A stretch of DNA of 64,000 nt from positions 2,955,318-3,019,317 of the forward strand of contig NZ_CP150886.1 of the NCBI RefSeq assembly GCF_038050375.1, given 5' to 3'. Shown piece after piece: positions 1 to 8,770 of the stretch. Source of the DNA: Okeanomitos corallinicola TIOX110. GTDB lineage: Bacteria; Cyanobacteriota; Cyanobacteriia; Cyanobacteriales; Nostocaceae. The notes beneath the pieces were generated by a model. That model did no database searches, was not told where the DNA came from, and was given only the letters and a program-made list of their open reading frames with translations. How positions within the stretch are numbered: the first letter of the stretch is position 1; every line of letters begins with the position of its first letter. A program made the position numbers and the translations under genes.

Positions 1-330
1 GAACGAGGGATAATTGAAGTTGCTCCTTTAGCATATATGCGAGGGCGGACGTTAAATAACGCATTCATAATTGTTGATGAAGCTCAAAATACAACCCCAG
101 CACAAATGAAAATGGTGTTAACCCGTTTGGGTTTTGGTTCACGCATGGTAATTACAGGTGACATCACACAAACTGATTTACCAACTCATCAACAATCAGG
201 ATTAACAATGGCTTTGCAAATTTTAAAACGCGTTGAAGGTATAGCTTTTTGTGAATTTGGCCAAAAAGATGTCGTTCGTCATCCCTTAGTACAACGCATC
301 GTTGCTGCCTACGAACAACACGAAAAGTAG
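1..330 (+). CDS. phoH: PhoH family ATPase, C-terminal part (5' end outside window)
   Basis: The frame is open from the first base of the window and ends at 330, giving 109 residues, so only the last third of a roughly 320-residue protein is present. Visible signatures are the Walker B-like '[17 protein letters not shown]' (about residues 22-38 of the fragment), followed by '[22 protein letters not shown]', typical of the PhoH P-loop NTPase family, cytoplasmic proteins thought to act on RNA. The in-frame ATG at 37 is internal, because the upstream residues ([12 protein letters not shown]) also match the family. A heptanucleotide repeat begins four bases after the stop codon. Family assignment is firm; the exact role in cyanobacteria is not known. 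Confidence 0.93.
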   Translation, partial: ERGIIEVAPLAYMRGRTLNNAFIIVDEAQNTTPAQMKMVLTRLGFGSRMVITGDITQTDLPTHQQSGLTMALQILKRVEGIAFCEFGQKDVVRHPLVQRIVAAYEQHEK

Positions 331-333
331 TAA

Positions 334-411
334 ATTAGTCATTAGTCATTAGTCATTAGTCATTAGTCATTAGTCATTAGTCATTAGTTATTAGTTATTA
401 GTTATTAGTTA
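334..411. repeat. Heptanucleotide tandem repeat (TTAGTCA)n
   Basis: About seven near-perfect copies of ttagtca are followed by about four of the variant ttagtta, starting right after the phoH stop. Short tandemly repeated sequences of seven bases are a known feature of heterocystous cyanobacterial genomes. No gene or clear terminator is visible within it. Confidence 0.9.
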
Positions 412-503
412 ATACTAAATTTGATAAATGATTTTGATAAAAACTAAAAATTTGCTGTACTAACGATTTTCAAAGTCCAAAATCAAAAATCAAAAATTAC
501 ATT

Positions 504-911
504 ATGAGTACAACATTGAGAGAATTTTTAGAAGCTTGTGAAAGTTTAGGAACTTTACGTTTAATTGTTACTAGCAGTGCCGCAGTTTTAGAAGCACGAG
601 GAAAAATAGAAAAACTTTTTTACGCCGAACTCGCTAAAGGTAAATATGCCAATCTGCACACCGACGGGTTTGAATTTCATTTGAATATGGACAAAATTAC
701 TCAAGTGAAATTTGAAACGGCAGAAGCTAAAAGAGGTAACTTTACAACCTATGCAATTCGGTTTTTAGATGAAAAACAAGAACCTGCATTAAGCCTGTTT
801 TTACAATGGGGTAAACCAGGAGAATATGAACCAGGACAAGTAGAAAACTGGCAAGCTTTAAAAGAGAAATATGGGGAAATTTGGCAACCTTTACCAATTG
901 AAACCTTGTAG
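504..911 (+). CDS. Conserved cyanobacterial protein, possibly of the ChuX/HutX heme-utilisation-like fold
   Basis: This is a 135-residue soluble protein starting at ATG 504, with no signal peptide or membrane segment. The N-terminus is helical (TTLREFLEACESLGTLRLIV). It is followed by an alternating pattern (KGKYANLHTDGFEFHLNMDKITQVKFE, in pieces) ending in 'SLFLQWGKPGEYEPGQ' and 'WQALKEKYG'. The pattern of a 'hemin-binding' beta-sheet with a mixed strand order resembles ChuX/HutX-type proteins, but no heme ligand can be assigned from sequence alone, so that link is a weak inference. It stands alone between two repeat-rich gaps. I recognise it as conserved among cyanobacteria but cannot state a function. 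Confidence 0.75.
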   Translation: MSTTLREFLEACESLGTLRLIVTSSAAVLEARGKIEKLFYAELAKGKYANLHTDGFEFHLNMDKITQVKFETAEAKRGNFTTYAIRFLDEKQEPALSLFLQWGKPGEYEPGQVENWQALKEKYGEIWQPLPIETL

Positions 912-952
912 TTTTATCACCTAGAGAAAGATAACCTAATTCTGTAATTCTT

Positions 953-977
953 TTGTTGTGCGGGCATCTTGCCCGCT
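953..977 (+). repeat. Dispersed palindromic repeat, copy 1
   Basis: The core 'gcgggcatcttgcccgc' is an inverted repeat (gcgggca/tgcccgc) preceded by 'ttgttgt'. Related copies lie at 29469, 37406 and, inverted, 60891. It may be a small mobile palindrome or may act as a terminator; it lies in the gap after the gene ending at 911. Confidence 0.6.
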
Positions 978-1024
978 AATACTATACCTATTTTTCAAAT
1001 ATTAACTAATCAATTTGATTGAGT

Positions 1025-1798
1025 ATGTTTTTAAAAACAATCCTGAGCATTTTCTTAATAATTTTATTTTTATTCCCTACTGGAAAAGCTCAAGCTGGTG
1101 AACTAGCAGAAAGATTAGCAGATTTTACCAAATGGGAAAAACTCACATCAGTCAAAACAGCAGAGGGAGATTTAATTTACCCTAATTGGATGTCTGGAAC
1201 ATGGAAAGTTACCAGTACCTTAGTAGATTTAGCTGCACCCTTAGCACCAGATATAGTAACACCAGGTTTTGTAGGAAATCGTAGTCAAATAAATCAACCT
1301 GTAAGTTTTTTAGTCAGATTTATAAAAGTTAAACAACCAATTTCCGGTTTAAAAAATATTCATAAACAAGAAAATAAATCAGAAATATTAGTAGCAGATA
1401 GAGTATTTAATAGTTTAAATTTATCCAGAGCTTATTTAGGAGATGAAGCAGTAATAGCAGTCAAACCAGATCCCAAATCTCCTAACCGTCAAATTACCTT
1501 TTTTGGGGGTGAACGTCAATTAGTTTCCCTCGTCACAGCGCGGACTACAGAAAATACAGCAGATGGTAAATTTATTACCGCAGAGGTTTTCCAACAATAC
1601 TTTAAAGGCGGTTCTCGTGCTTATTTTAATACTGTAGAATCTACCACAGCCTATTATCAAACTCCTACATTAAACCCAAAAATAGCAGCAGATCAAGTTA
1701 CTGCTGTTTATCTCTCTCCTCAAGATCCTGATTACTTTACCGCAGGTTCTCGGCCAGTAGCACTTTATCGTTATCGCTTAGAATTTTTCCCTCAATAA
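1025..1798 (+). CDS. Exported DUF6816-like protein, probably thylakoid-lumen or periplasmic
   Basis: The 257 residues begin with a clear signal peptide (hydrophobic LKTILSIFLIILFLF, then a GKAQA-type cleavage site near residue 24). The mature part opens with 'ELAERLADFTKWEKL' and contains the conserved block 'YPNWMSGTWKVTSTLVDL' and 'APDIVTPGFVGN'. I associate this pattern with the DUF6816 family of cyanobacteria and plastids; the family name is from memory and its function is unknown. A TTG six bases upstream (1019) is an alternative start; ATG 1025 is preferred because it begins directly with the signal peptide. Neither has a convincing Shine-Dalgarno sequence. The gene is monocistronic. 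Confidence 0.78.
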   Translation: MFLKTILSIFLIILFLFPTGKAQAGELAERLADFTKWEKLTSVKTAEGDLIYPNWMSGTWKVTSTLVDLAAPLAPDIVTPGFVGNRSQINQPVSFLVRFIKVKQPISGLKNIHKQENKSEILVADRVFNSLNLSRAYLGDEAVIAVKPDPKSPNRQITFFGGERQLVSLVTARTTENTADGKFITAEVFQQYFKGGSRAYFNTVESTTAYYQTPTLNPKIAADQVTAVYLSPQDPDYFTAGSRPVALYRYRLEFFPQ

Positions 1799-1926
1799 AT
1801 AGAATTGATAAATTATTGATAGTACATCTCAAGATAGATTTTATAGATTTAGTATTGACAACTTTGTAGTATAATTGTAATATAAACATTCTCAGCTAAA
1901 AATTGTGTTTTAAAATAGTGTGCATC

Positions 1927-3747
1927 ATGGCGAATTATCGAGATATTCTCAATTATTTTCGTCCTTATTGGAAGCTAAGTATTTTTAGTATTACAGCAGC
2001 TAGTATTTACGAAACTTTGGATTTATTGTTACCCTATGTAATTGGACAGATTTTAAATGTTTTATCTAACCAACCTTTAGACAAACCAGTACAAGGAATA
2101 ATTTTCACTGTTTCTAACTTCACAAATTATCCAATTAATCAAACTTTTTCTTTAGTTGTATTACTGGGTTTAATATTCATAGTTACAGTCATCAAAGCAC
2201 CTACACAACCTTGGTTAACCAGTTGGTTTGACTGGTATATAGCTTTAAAAGCACGACGAGAAAAAAGCCAAAAAGCTATAGAAAAAATTCTCACTCTTCC
2301 CCTAGAATTTTACGATGAAAACAATCCTGGAAGAATTGCCGGTAGAGTTTCTAGGGGAATTCTGAACTACACCTGGGGTTATCCAGAAATTGCTGGACAA
2401 TTTATACCCAAGATCATGCGGGTAGTGGCAATCTTCCTATTTATCATTTTTATTGAATGGCGCATTGCTTTATTATTTCTGATTTCTTTTGTATTTATTT
2501 TCAGTGTGATTTGGAAACAAATACAGTATTTAATTAAATGCGAAGTGCTAGTAGATAAATACATGGAAAATACAGAAAGCCGCACTTCAGAAATTGTCAC
2601 CAATATCAAAACAGTTAAAGCCTATGGCACAGAATTTAGGGAAATACAAAGACAAAATAAACGATTAGAAAGAGAAAAAAATGTAGTTATTTATCGGTTG
2701 CACAAGGCTTATGTAACCCTACAAACATTTCAAAGAACTGTGGTTCAGTTTTCTGTGTTTATGATTTTGGGTTTTACCTTAGCTGCAACTGTAAATGGTA
2801 AAATCTCTATTGGTCATTTTGTGGTGACATTGACTCTTTCTAGTATGGCTTATGCTGAATTAGAACCTATCAGTCAATTAATAGAATCTTGTTCTCGTCG
2901 CTATTCTCCTATAGTCAGATTTAACGAATTTTTAGAAACACCATTAGGACTGGATGGAGAAGGAATTTTAGATGTAGAAAACCAGATAGAATCACCATAT
3001 AAATTTACAGGTAAAGTTGAATTTTCCCATGTCAGTTTTAGTTATGATAGTAACCGTCCAGTTTTACAAGATATCAATTTTTTAATTGAACCTTATCAAA
3101 CAGTGGCATTAGTAGGAAAATCTGGTTCAGGTAAATCTACTTTAATCAAGTTGCTATTACGCTATTTTGAACCAAACACGGGCAAAATTTTGATTGATGG
3201 TGAAGATATTTGTAGTTTCAATGTGAATAAATATCGGCGCAGATTAGCGATTGTTCATCAAGAAGTTGATATTTTTAACGGTACAATTTTAGATAACCTG
3301 AAATATGGGAGACCAGATGCAACTTTTGAGGAAATTAAAGAAGCCTGTAGAATTGCTAAAGTTAATGAAGTCGTTGAGCAGCTATCCCAAGGTTATTACA
3401 CTGTAGTGGGTGAACGTGGTGTGAGGTTGTCGGGAGGACAAAGACAGCGCTTAGGAATTGCTAGAGCGTTGTTAGTAGAACCAGATGTATTAATTTTTGA
3501 TGAAGCTACTTCTAGTTTAGATTACGAGTCTGAGCGTGCTATTCAAGTCGCTATGCACTCAATTCAGGGAACTCGTACCACGATTATTATTGCTCATCGT
3601 CTCAGTACAGTCAGAGAAGCTGACAAAATTGTAGTTCTTGATCAGGGTAAAATTGCCGAAGTCGGTAGCCATGATGAATTATTACGTCATGAAGGTATTT
3701 ATCACCGCTTACATTCTCTCCAAGAAACAGGAGAACTGATTGGTTAA
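1927..3747 (+). CDS. ABC exporter half-transporter (fused membrane and ATPase domains)
   Basis: The 606-residue protein has an N-terminal six-helix ABC exporter membrane domain (about residues 10-320) and a C-terminal ATPase domain. In the ATPase domain are Walker A 'GKSGSGKST' (near residue 396), signature 'LSGGQRQRLGIARA' (near 500), Walker B 'LIFDEATSSLD' (near 522) and the switch histidine in 'IIAHRLSTV' (near 557). All catalytic motifs are intact. ATG 1927 is chosen over TTG 1903 because the upstream eight residues are unlike the family. It should act as a homodimer in the membrane, exporting a lipid, peptide or drug; the substrate cannot be read from sequence, and no substrate gene is adjacent. 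Confidence 0.9.
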   Translation: MANYRDILNYFRPYWKLSIFSITAASIYETLDLLLPYVIGQILNVLSNQPLDKPVQGIIFTVSNFTNYPINQTFSLVVLLGLIFIVTVIKAPTQPWLTSWFDWYIALKARREKSQKAIEKILTLPLEFYDENNPGRIAGRVSRGILNYTWGYPEIAGQFIPKIMRVVAIFLFIIFIEWRIALLFLISFVFIFSVIWKQIQYLIKCEVLVDKYMENTESRTSEIVTNIKTVKAYGTEFREIQRQNKRLEREKNVVIYRLHKAYVTLQTFQRTVVQFSVFMILGFTLAATVNGKISIGHFVVTLTLSSMAYAELEPISQLIESCSRRYSPIVRFNEFLETPLGLDGEGILDVENQIESPYKFTGKVEFSHVSFSYDSNRPVLQDINFLIEPYQTVALVGKSGSGKSTLIKLLLRYFEPNTGKILIDGEDICSFNVNKYRRRLAIVHQEVDIFNGTILDNLKYGRPDATFEEIKEACRIAKVNEVVEQLSQGYYTVVGERGVRLSGGQRQRLGIARALLVEPDVLIFDEATSSLDYESERAIQVAMHSIQGTRTTIIIAHRLSTVREADKIVVLDQGKIAEVGSHDELLRHEGIYHRLHSLQETGELIG

Positions 3748-3868
3748 GAGGTCAAAATACCTGAAAAGTCTTGCAGGTAAGGGATTTGGAACTTATTGAA
3801 AAAAACTTTCCCTAACCCCTTGCCAAACCTAAATACTGCTGCTACTATTAATAAACGTGGGACGCAGC

Positions 3869-3954
3869 GGGTCGGTGTCCGAGTGGTTAATGGAGACGGA
3901 CTGTAAATCCGTTGGTTTGCGCCTACGCTGGTTCAAATCCAGCCCGGCCCACCA
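3869..3954 (+). tRNA. tRNA-Tyr (GTA)
   Basis: The cloverleaf can be drawn by eye. The acceptor stem gggtcgg (3869-3875) pairs with ccggccc (3944-3950), the anticodon gta is at 3903-3905, there is a long variable arm as expected for bacterial tRNA-Tyr, and the T loop is 'ggttcaaatcc'. Discriminator A 3951 is followed by an encoded CCA (3952-3954). It is followed 87 bases later by tRNA-Thr. Confidence 0.97.
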
Positions 3955-4041
3955 CTTTTAGAGATGTTAGTTACAATCGCTGAGTGTCGAGATAAATTCT
4001 CAGCATTGTAACCTACAACTCGTAATTATATCTAAGTTTTT

Positions 4042-4113
4042 GCCCGTGTGGCTCAGTGGTAGAGCACACCCTTGGTAAGGGTGAGGTCACGAGTTCAATC
4101 CTCGTCACGGGCT
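4042..4113 (+). tRNA. tRNA-Thr (GGT)
   Basis: The acceptor stem gcccgtg (4042-4048) pairs with cacgggc, the anticodon stem is caccc/gggtg with loop ttggtaa and anticodon ggt at 4074-4076, and the T arm is 'gttcaatcc'. CCA is not encoded after discriminator T 4113, unlike the tRNA-Tyr upstream. The pair is probably co-transcribed. Confidence 0.97.
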
Positions 4114-4214
4114 TTTTGCAATTTTAACATCTTCCATAGAGATATGATGCTTGTCTAAGTAGATAGTTTTGCTGATGTTAACTATGATAGTTGAGTAAAC
4201 TTTCAACTACTATA

Positions 4215-4760
4215 ATGATTTCTGAACATAATATTCCTGCTTTAGCTAGTCTAGAATATGTAGCTTACATTGATGACAATGGTGAATTACCAGAACAACT
4301 TCAGGGAAAAATAGGGGTTTATGCTATTTTTGATCAAGATAAAATTCTCCAATTTGTTGGTTATTCCCGTGATGTTTATCTTAGTTGTAAACAGCATTTA
4401 GTCCGCTTCCCAGAAAAATGTTATTGGTTAAAGGTGCAAACTATAGAACGTCCTAACCGTAGTATTTTAGAGCAGATAGAAAGGGAATGGATTGCAGAAA
4501 ATGCTAATCTTCCTTTAGGAAATGGTGAGGATAAAGAAAAATGGATCAATCCAATCAATGCTAAAGAATTGATGACACCTGAAGAACAAAGCAATTATCA
4601 AAATCCGCTAATTGATGAGTTAGCAAAAATTAAACTTCTTAAAAATGTAGCTCGTCGAGTTGAAGGAGAAATTTTAGCGGTTTTAGAATCACGGGGAGTA
4701 AGAAGTCAAATTCGTTTTAATCCCAAGTTAAAAGAAGCTGGTTTGCTGGATTTAAAATAG
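4215..4760 (+). CDS. GIY-YIG nuclease family protein
   Basis: The protein has 181 residues from ATG 4215 (a TTG at 4191 would add eight unlikely residues). Near residue 35 the GIY half of the nuclease motif is 'IGVYAIF'; the YIG half, 15 residues on, reads 'QFVGYSRD', so tyrosine is replaced by phenylalanine. A downstream arginine-rich segment and the glutamate-containing 'SILEQIEREWIAENA' fit the catalytic region. The C-terminal 70 residues (helical, ending KLKEAGLLDLK) are specific to this cyanobacterial group. It lies just downstream of the tRNA-Tyr/tRNA-Thr pair and could be co-transcribed with it. Whether it cuts nucleic acid is not known. Confidence 0.82.
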   Translation: MISEHNIPALASLEYVAYIDDNGELPEQLQGKIGVYAIFDQDKILQFVGYSRDVYLSCKQHLVRFPEKCYWLKVQTIERPNRSILEQIEREWIAENANLPLGNGEDKEKWINPINAKELMTPEEQSNYQNPLIDELAKIKLLKNVARRVEGEILAVLESRGVRSQIRFNPKLKEAGLLDLK

Positions 4761-4922
4761 CAACTTTGTGGTTGTTATAAATTACCAAAGCCACTAAGTT
4801 TATCTACGTAAATCACACATTTATCTATTTAGGATTTATATTGTGGAATGTAGGGTATTGAGAATATTTTTATTCTCTCTTCCCTTTACCCTATTTCTGA
4901 TTATCTATTTATTTTCCCCTGT

Positions 4923-5270
4923 ATGAACTACGAAATTGCACGCAAACTACTTATAGATCAGACAAAAAATGATGCTAATCCTGATGCTTTGTTAAATCGT
5001 CTTAGACAAGGAAAATCACCAGTACCGGGACAAATAACCTCTATTTTGTTAGCTTTAAAGGTAGTATTTGAAACACTAAAAGATGCAAACAGCTTAGACA
5101 AAGAACTAGCTTTGTCTTTATACAAATTAGGAATTAGAGGTTTACAGCTATTTGCTACAGGACGTAAAGCAGGTGTAGACTGGCCACCTCTACTACAAGA
5201 AGATTTACAACGTATTTCTTTAGCATCAGAGAGTATATTTTCAGGTATGTGGGAAACTTCTGCTATATAA
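4923..5270 (+). CDS. Conserved cyanobacterial hypothetical protein
   Basis: This is a 115-residue, mostly helical cytoplasmic protein from ATG 4923. Conserved-looking features are 'NYEIARKLLIDQTK', 'RLRQGKSPVPGQITSILLALKVVFETL' (in pieces) and 'FATGRKAGVDWPPLLQEDL'. No catalytic motif is recognised and no membrane segment is predicted. The opposite-strand frame 4958-5281 is a shadow of this gene, since only this strand has sensible start and composition. It stands alone; function unknown. Confidence 0.72.
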   Translation: MNYEIARKLLIDQTKNDANPDALLNRLRQGKSPVPGQITSILLALKVVFETLKDANSLDKELALSLYKLGIRGLQLFATGRKAGVDWPPLLQEDLQRISLASESIFSGMWETSAI

Positions 5271-5626
5271 AACCTAGACAAAGCTAGACTTTACTTTCTA
5301 CTTCAATGGGAGCATGGGAGCGGTTATCCCTCGGTAGACTTGCACGCTGTAGCCCAACGCGACTTTCTCAAGTTAAGATTTGGAAACAGACTACCACTAT
5401 CAATGCTTGGTTTTCGCGTCGCTAATAGTCTTATTCAATACTTGATATACTAGGATTATACATCAAGTTGGGATTTTTCTTAGCTAATTTATGTCAATGT
5501 TTATCAACATAAGTCTATTTTTGACGATAAAATTGTCAACTTAGGACAAGCTCTTTATTCTTGATTTACTCAAGATTTAAGAGTAAGTTTAAATGATGTT
5601 GGATAATGGGAGTAACTGGTTTTCCG
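5271..5626. other. Intergenic stretch with a GC-richer unexplained block
   Basis: No gene is accepted here. Bases about 5308-5430 (gggagcatgggagcgg to cgcgtcgctaatag) are visibly richer in GC than their surroundings and contain an open plus-strand frame of about 40 codons from ATG 5308 ending at the taa of 'cgtcgctaa'. This could be a relic of a mobile element or an RNA; the sequence alone does not decide. The remaining part to 5626 is AT-rich. Confidence 0.4.
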
Positions 5627-6238
5627 TTAGCGAGTTTTTAGTTCTGCTTCTAATTTATCTAGATCAGATTTAAGTAATACAGTGACTCTACCGCTTAAAG
5701 CTTTGCTGTTTTTGGGTTGAGCAATTTCTATCCAATAAGCAAAGCGATCACCTAAGCGTAATTCTCCTTGTAAAGCTTCTCTGATAGGAGTTCTCGCTAA
5801 CCTTGCTCTGTTAACTGTACTTTGATCAGGATACTCATATATTATCTGAGCGCGGTTGTAGTCTTGATAAATATCTGTACCGTAAATTATTCGTAGCGAT
5901 TCTTCAAGACGGTTAGTTGTTACACCATTGACACCATCATACATTGTCATGGTTTCAGTACGAATTTTACTGCGGTCTTTGGTGAATGTCACTTTACCTG
6001 GAGGTAGTACAGATGCTTGAAATGTAAACCGTTGGGCCGCTGTATCACTTTTACTCACAAATAATTTTTCACCACTTCTAGGACGAAGGGTTGGGTGGGC
6101 TTGAATCCAAGCTGTAACTTTCTCTGTGCTTTGTCCTGGTAATGCTTGGGCTGGAGAATTCAAAAGTATTTCACCGGATAAGCAAGGTATAAAAGAAAAA
6201 GACAAAATTAAAAATTTACGCAGATAGGTTTTTAGCAT
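5627..6238 (-). CDS. Exported protein of unknown function
   Basis: The 203 residues start with a signal peptide (LRKFLILSFSFIPCLSGEILL, cleavage probably after SPAQA near residue 32). The mature part is polar and contains 'KVTAWIQAHPTLRPRSGEKLFV' (in pieces), 'TMYDGVNGVTTNRLEESLRIIYG' (in pieces) and a positively charged C-terminus 'LKSDLDKLEAELKTR'. I recognise no domain. It probably resides in the periplasm or thylakoid lumen. The gene is transcribed towards 5627; the next gene on the same strand starts over 1 kb away, so it is likely monocistronic. Confidence 0.75.
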   Translation of the reverse strand: MLKTYLRKFLILSFSFIPCLSGEILLNSPAQALPGQSTEKVTAWIQAHPTLRPRSGEKLFVSKSDTAAQRFTFQASVLPPGKVTFTKDRSKIRTETMTMYDGVNGVTTNRLEESLRIIYGTDIYQDYNRAQIIYEYPDQSTVNRARLARTPIREALQGELRLGDRFAYWIEIAQPKNSKALSGRVTVLLKSDLDKLEAELKTR

Positions 6239-6330
6239 TTTCCTAATTTATAAATAACATCACTATTGAAAATAGTTAGCCATGAGTTTTCTATAAACTT
6301 TATCTCAAGATTGATCTTTTTGGTGGATAT

Positions 6331-7368
6331 TTAACTAGGTGATATTGCTACTTTTATTACTTTGCGGTTTTTCATATCAGTAAATACCTGTGCTAAGTCT
6401 TGTAGTGGTCGTTGTTCACTAATTAGTAATTCAACAGGAATTTTTCTACTAGCAATTAGTGACAAGGCTTCTCTTACATATTTAGGTGTATTGTGAAAAA
6501 CACCTTTTAGTGTTAATTCACTATAATGTAAATGTTCTGTATTTACAGTAATGCTTGTATCTTTAGGACAACCACCAAATAAGTTTACAGTCCCACCAGA
6601 ACGAGAACAAGCGATCGCAATTTCCCAGACACTAGGAACTCCTGTAGCTTCTATTACTACATCCGCACCCCAACCAGCTGTTAATTCTTTCACAACACCA
6701 GGAATATCACCAACTTGATGATAATTAAAAATCTGTGCTGCACCTAATTTCTTACCAATTTCTAACCGTTGATCATTACCACCCCACAGTAATACCTCAG
6801 CTTGTTTTTCCGTAGCTAAAACTGCGACAAACATTAAACCGATCGCCCCATCACCCAGTACAACCACCCGGTCTTGAGGTTTAATATTAGACCGAGCAAT
6901 ACCATGTAAAACACAGGATAAAGGTTCAGTCATTGCTGCTAGTGCCAATGGCAGATGATCGGGAACAGACAACATATTATGTTCTACAATTGGTGCAGGA
7001 ATCTTCAGATATTCCGCAAAAGTACCGTTATTCCATGTCAAATTAGGACAGAGGGAATATTCTTGACGTTGACAAAAAAAACATTTCATGCAGGGGGCGG
7101 AATTATTAGCAAAAACCCTGTCACCTACCTGCCAACTTTTTACACCAGCACCAATAGCAACAATTGTACCCGCTGCTTCATGGCCAAATAGGGTTGGTAG
7201 TGTCAACATTTTAGCATGGCCACCACGTCGCCACACCTTTAAATCTGTACCACAGGTAGTAGCAGCACCCACTTTAATCACAACTTCTCCTGCTGCGGGG
7301 GTGGGTTCTGGTACTTGTTCTAGCCGTAAATCTTCTTTTCCGTAAAGTAAAGCTGCTAACAACGTCAA
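6331..7368 (-). CDS. Zinc-dependent alcohol dehydrogenase (MDR superfamily)
   Basis: The 345-residue protein has the catalytic-zinc motif 'TTCGTDLKVW' (Cys near 39) and 'LFGHEAAGTIVAIG' (GHE). The four structural-zinc cysteines are in 'CMKCFFCQRQEYSLC', and the Rossmann fold has 'VVVLGDGAIGLMFVAVL'. This places it among threonine/sorbitol-dehydrogenase-like MDR enzymes that oxidise a secondary alcohol or polyol with NAD(P); the substrate is not determinable. The frame starts at TTG 7368, but 'aggtga' sits directly against it; the in-frame TTG at 7362 (MLAALLYGKED) has a better spacing of about six bases and is the more likely start. No partner gene is adjacent. Confidence 0.88.
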   Translation of the reverse strand: MTLLAALLYGKEDLRLEQVPEPTPAAGEVVIKVGAATTCGTDLKVWRRGGHAKMLTLPTLFGHEAAGTIVAIGAGVKSWQVGDRVFANNSAPCMKCFFCQRQEYSLCPNLTWNNGTFAEYLKIPAPIVEHNMLSVPDHLPLALAAMTEPLSCVLHGIARSNIKPQDRVVVLGDGAIGLMFVAVLATEKQAEVLLWGGNDQRLEIGKKLGAAQIFNYHQVGDIPGVVKELTAGWGADVVIEATGVPSVWEIAIACSRSGGTVNLFGGCPKDTSITVNTEHLHYSELTLKGVFHNTPKYVREALSLIASRKIPVELLISEQRPLQDLAQVFTDMKNRKVIKVAISPS

Positions 7369-7747
7369 TCACCTAATAATTAGCGGCTATTTGATTTTAC
7401 AGGATTTTGGGAACAGTCAGAATCAGGATTTTTGGGCAAGAAGCAATCATTAGGGAAAAAGATTTAATTGTGCGTCAAATTAATAAGAAATTTAGTCAAG
7501 TTGATGCTAAATGAAAAACTAAAATTAGAGGTTTAAGTATAAAAACTATAGAAATTAGAGATATTTAATAAAATTTTCAGTAATATCTACATCATGACAA
7601 ATATATTTTTATGACATCTGCGTTAATTCGCAGTTAATTCTATATCATTAAAATCTTACTTTAGTATTAGTGGTTTTGTTTGGTCACTACCTAAAAAGTA
7701 GTATATAATTAAATTATAATTATCAAATTTATACCTATCTTATATTT
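7369..7747. promoter_or_regulatory. AT-rich divergent promoter region
   Basis: This gap separates the minus-strand dehydrogenase from the plus-strand hydrolase, so it must hold both promoters. It is very AT-rich; 'gtagtatataattaaattataatt' style -10-like stretches occur near 7699-7725, but no operator or small gene can be supported. Confidence 0.4.
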
Positions 7748-8716
7748 ATGAATCTGAATATTTACGGTGCTGATTCAATTAACTATGAGGGGATAAAAGG
7801 CGATCGCTATTGGTTTCATGAACCCTACAATTACACTGGTGTAGCTGATATTGATGAAAGATTGAGTGGTTTCCCGGTAGTGGTGTTTCTTCCTGATCAT
7901 CGTTCTCCCCAGGATACACCTTTAATTATCGGTTTACAGGGGATGTGTGCGCCTTATCAATGGAATCATTTTATTATTCCCACATTAACACAGATGGGTA
8001 TTGCCGTGGCTTTATTTGATGCCCCTTTTGCTGGTGAACGCAGTTTAGTGAGAACCTTTACAGCATTAGCAGAAAATGAAATCAAACCTTTAATTGATCG
8101 GGGTATTGCTTTTGATACACAACTATTAGCAAAGGTATTTCAACAGACAGCTTTAGATGTTACAAAAATTCAAAACTTCTGCCATGAAAAATATAATATT
8201 AGTGAACGTTTAGGTTTGTTTGGTGTGAGTATGGGGGTTTTATTTAGTAGTTATGCTTTTACTGCTTATGGAGTAGGAGACAGATTATTAGGAACAATTG
8301 GTCATGCAGATTTACCCAGTTTTGCTAATAGTTGGGGCAGAGGAATTTTAACAGATTTAGCTGCTTCACCCGTAGGAAATTTAGCAGAAATTTTATTAGG
8401 TAAATTACAACCCCAATTAAAACCAATGGTGCAGATGTTGAGATTAGCAAATAATTTAAAATATCCTGATCAATATGCTAATTTATTTAATCCCATGTCT
8501 TATATTGAGAAAGTAGAACTACCCAGAAAAGCAAGATTTTTAGTGGGTGCTGATGACCCACTTGTTAATATTAAAAATGCTCAAGCTTGTGCTAAAAGTT
8601 TCCCTGATGGTGATTGTTATGTCGTTCCCGGTTTAGGACATGGAAAAAGCAAGTTTGGATTGACATTTGCTGATCATGTCCGTTATTTTTTGGGTACACA
8701 ATTGAGAGATTGGTAA
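7748..8716 (+). CDS. Alpha/beta hydrolase
   Basis: The protein has 322 residues. The nucleophile elbow is 'LGLFGVSMGVLFSS' (Ser near residue 161), the acid is probably in 'FLVGADDPLVN' (near 275), and the histidine is in 'VPGLGHGKSKFG' (near 298), so a complete catalytic triad is visible. The oxyanion-hole strand is 'LIIGLQGMCAPYQW'. There is no signal peptide, so it is cytoplasmic. It resembles alpha/beta hydrolases of the dienelactone hydrolase/esterase kind, but the substrate is unknown. Monocistronic. Confidence 0.83.
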   Translation: MNLNIYGADSINYEGIKGDRYWFHEPYNYTGVADIDERLSGFPVVVFLPDHRSPQDTPLIIGLQGMCAPYQWNHFIIPTLTQMGIAVALFDAPFAGERSLVRTFTALAENEIKPLIDRGIAFDTQLLAKVFQQTALDVTKIQNFCHEKYNISERLGLFGVSMGVLFSSYAFTAYGVGDRLLGTIGHADLPSFANSWGRGILTDLAASPVGNLAEILLGKLQPQLKPMVQMLRLANNLKYPDQYANLFNPMSYIEKVELPRKARFLVGADDPLVNIKNAQACAKSFPDGDCYVVPGLGHGKSKFGLTFADHVRYFLGTQLRDW

Positions 8717-8744
8717 ATGTAAATCCTTTAAATTCCATGAAAAG

Positions 8745-8767
8745 ACTTGTTCAGCAAACCCTAGCTA
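8745..8767 (-). repeat. Solo terminal inverted repeat resembling the 53.5-kb MITE end
   Basis: The sequence 'ttgttcagcaaaccctag' between two convergent genes matches the right end of the MITE-like element near 53717-53735 (tcagcaaaccctaat). No matching opposite end is found nearby, so it is a single relic end. Confidence 0.45.
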
Positions 8768-8770
8768 ATG

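Noticed and set aside
334-411. CRISPR-like array of short repeats
   Set aside because: Units are seven bases without spacers; these are simple tandem repeats, as are the blocks at 32680, 32974, 47946 and 51705.
4958-5281. 107-residue minus-strand open frame opposite the gene at 4923
   Set aside because: The plus-strand frame has a sensible start, composition and cyanobacterial look; the minus frame is its shadow.
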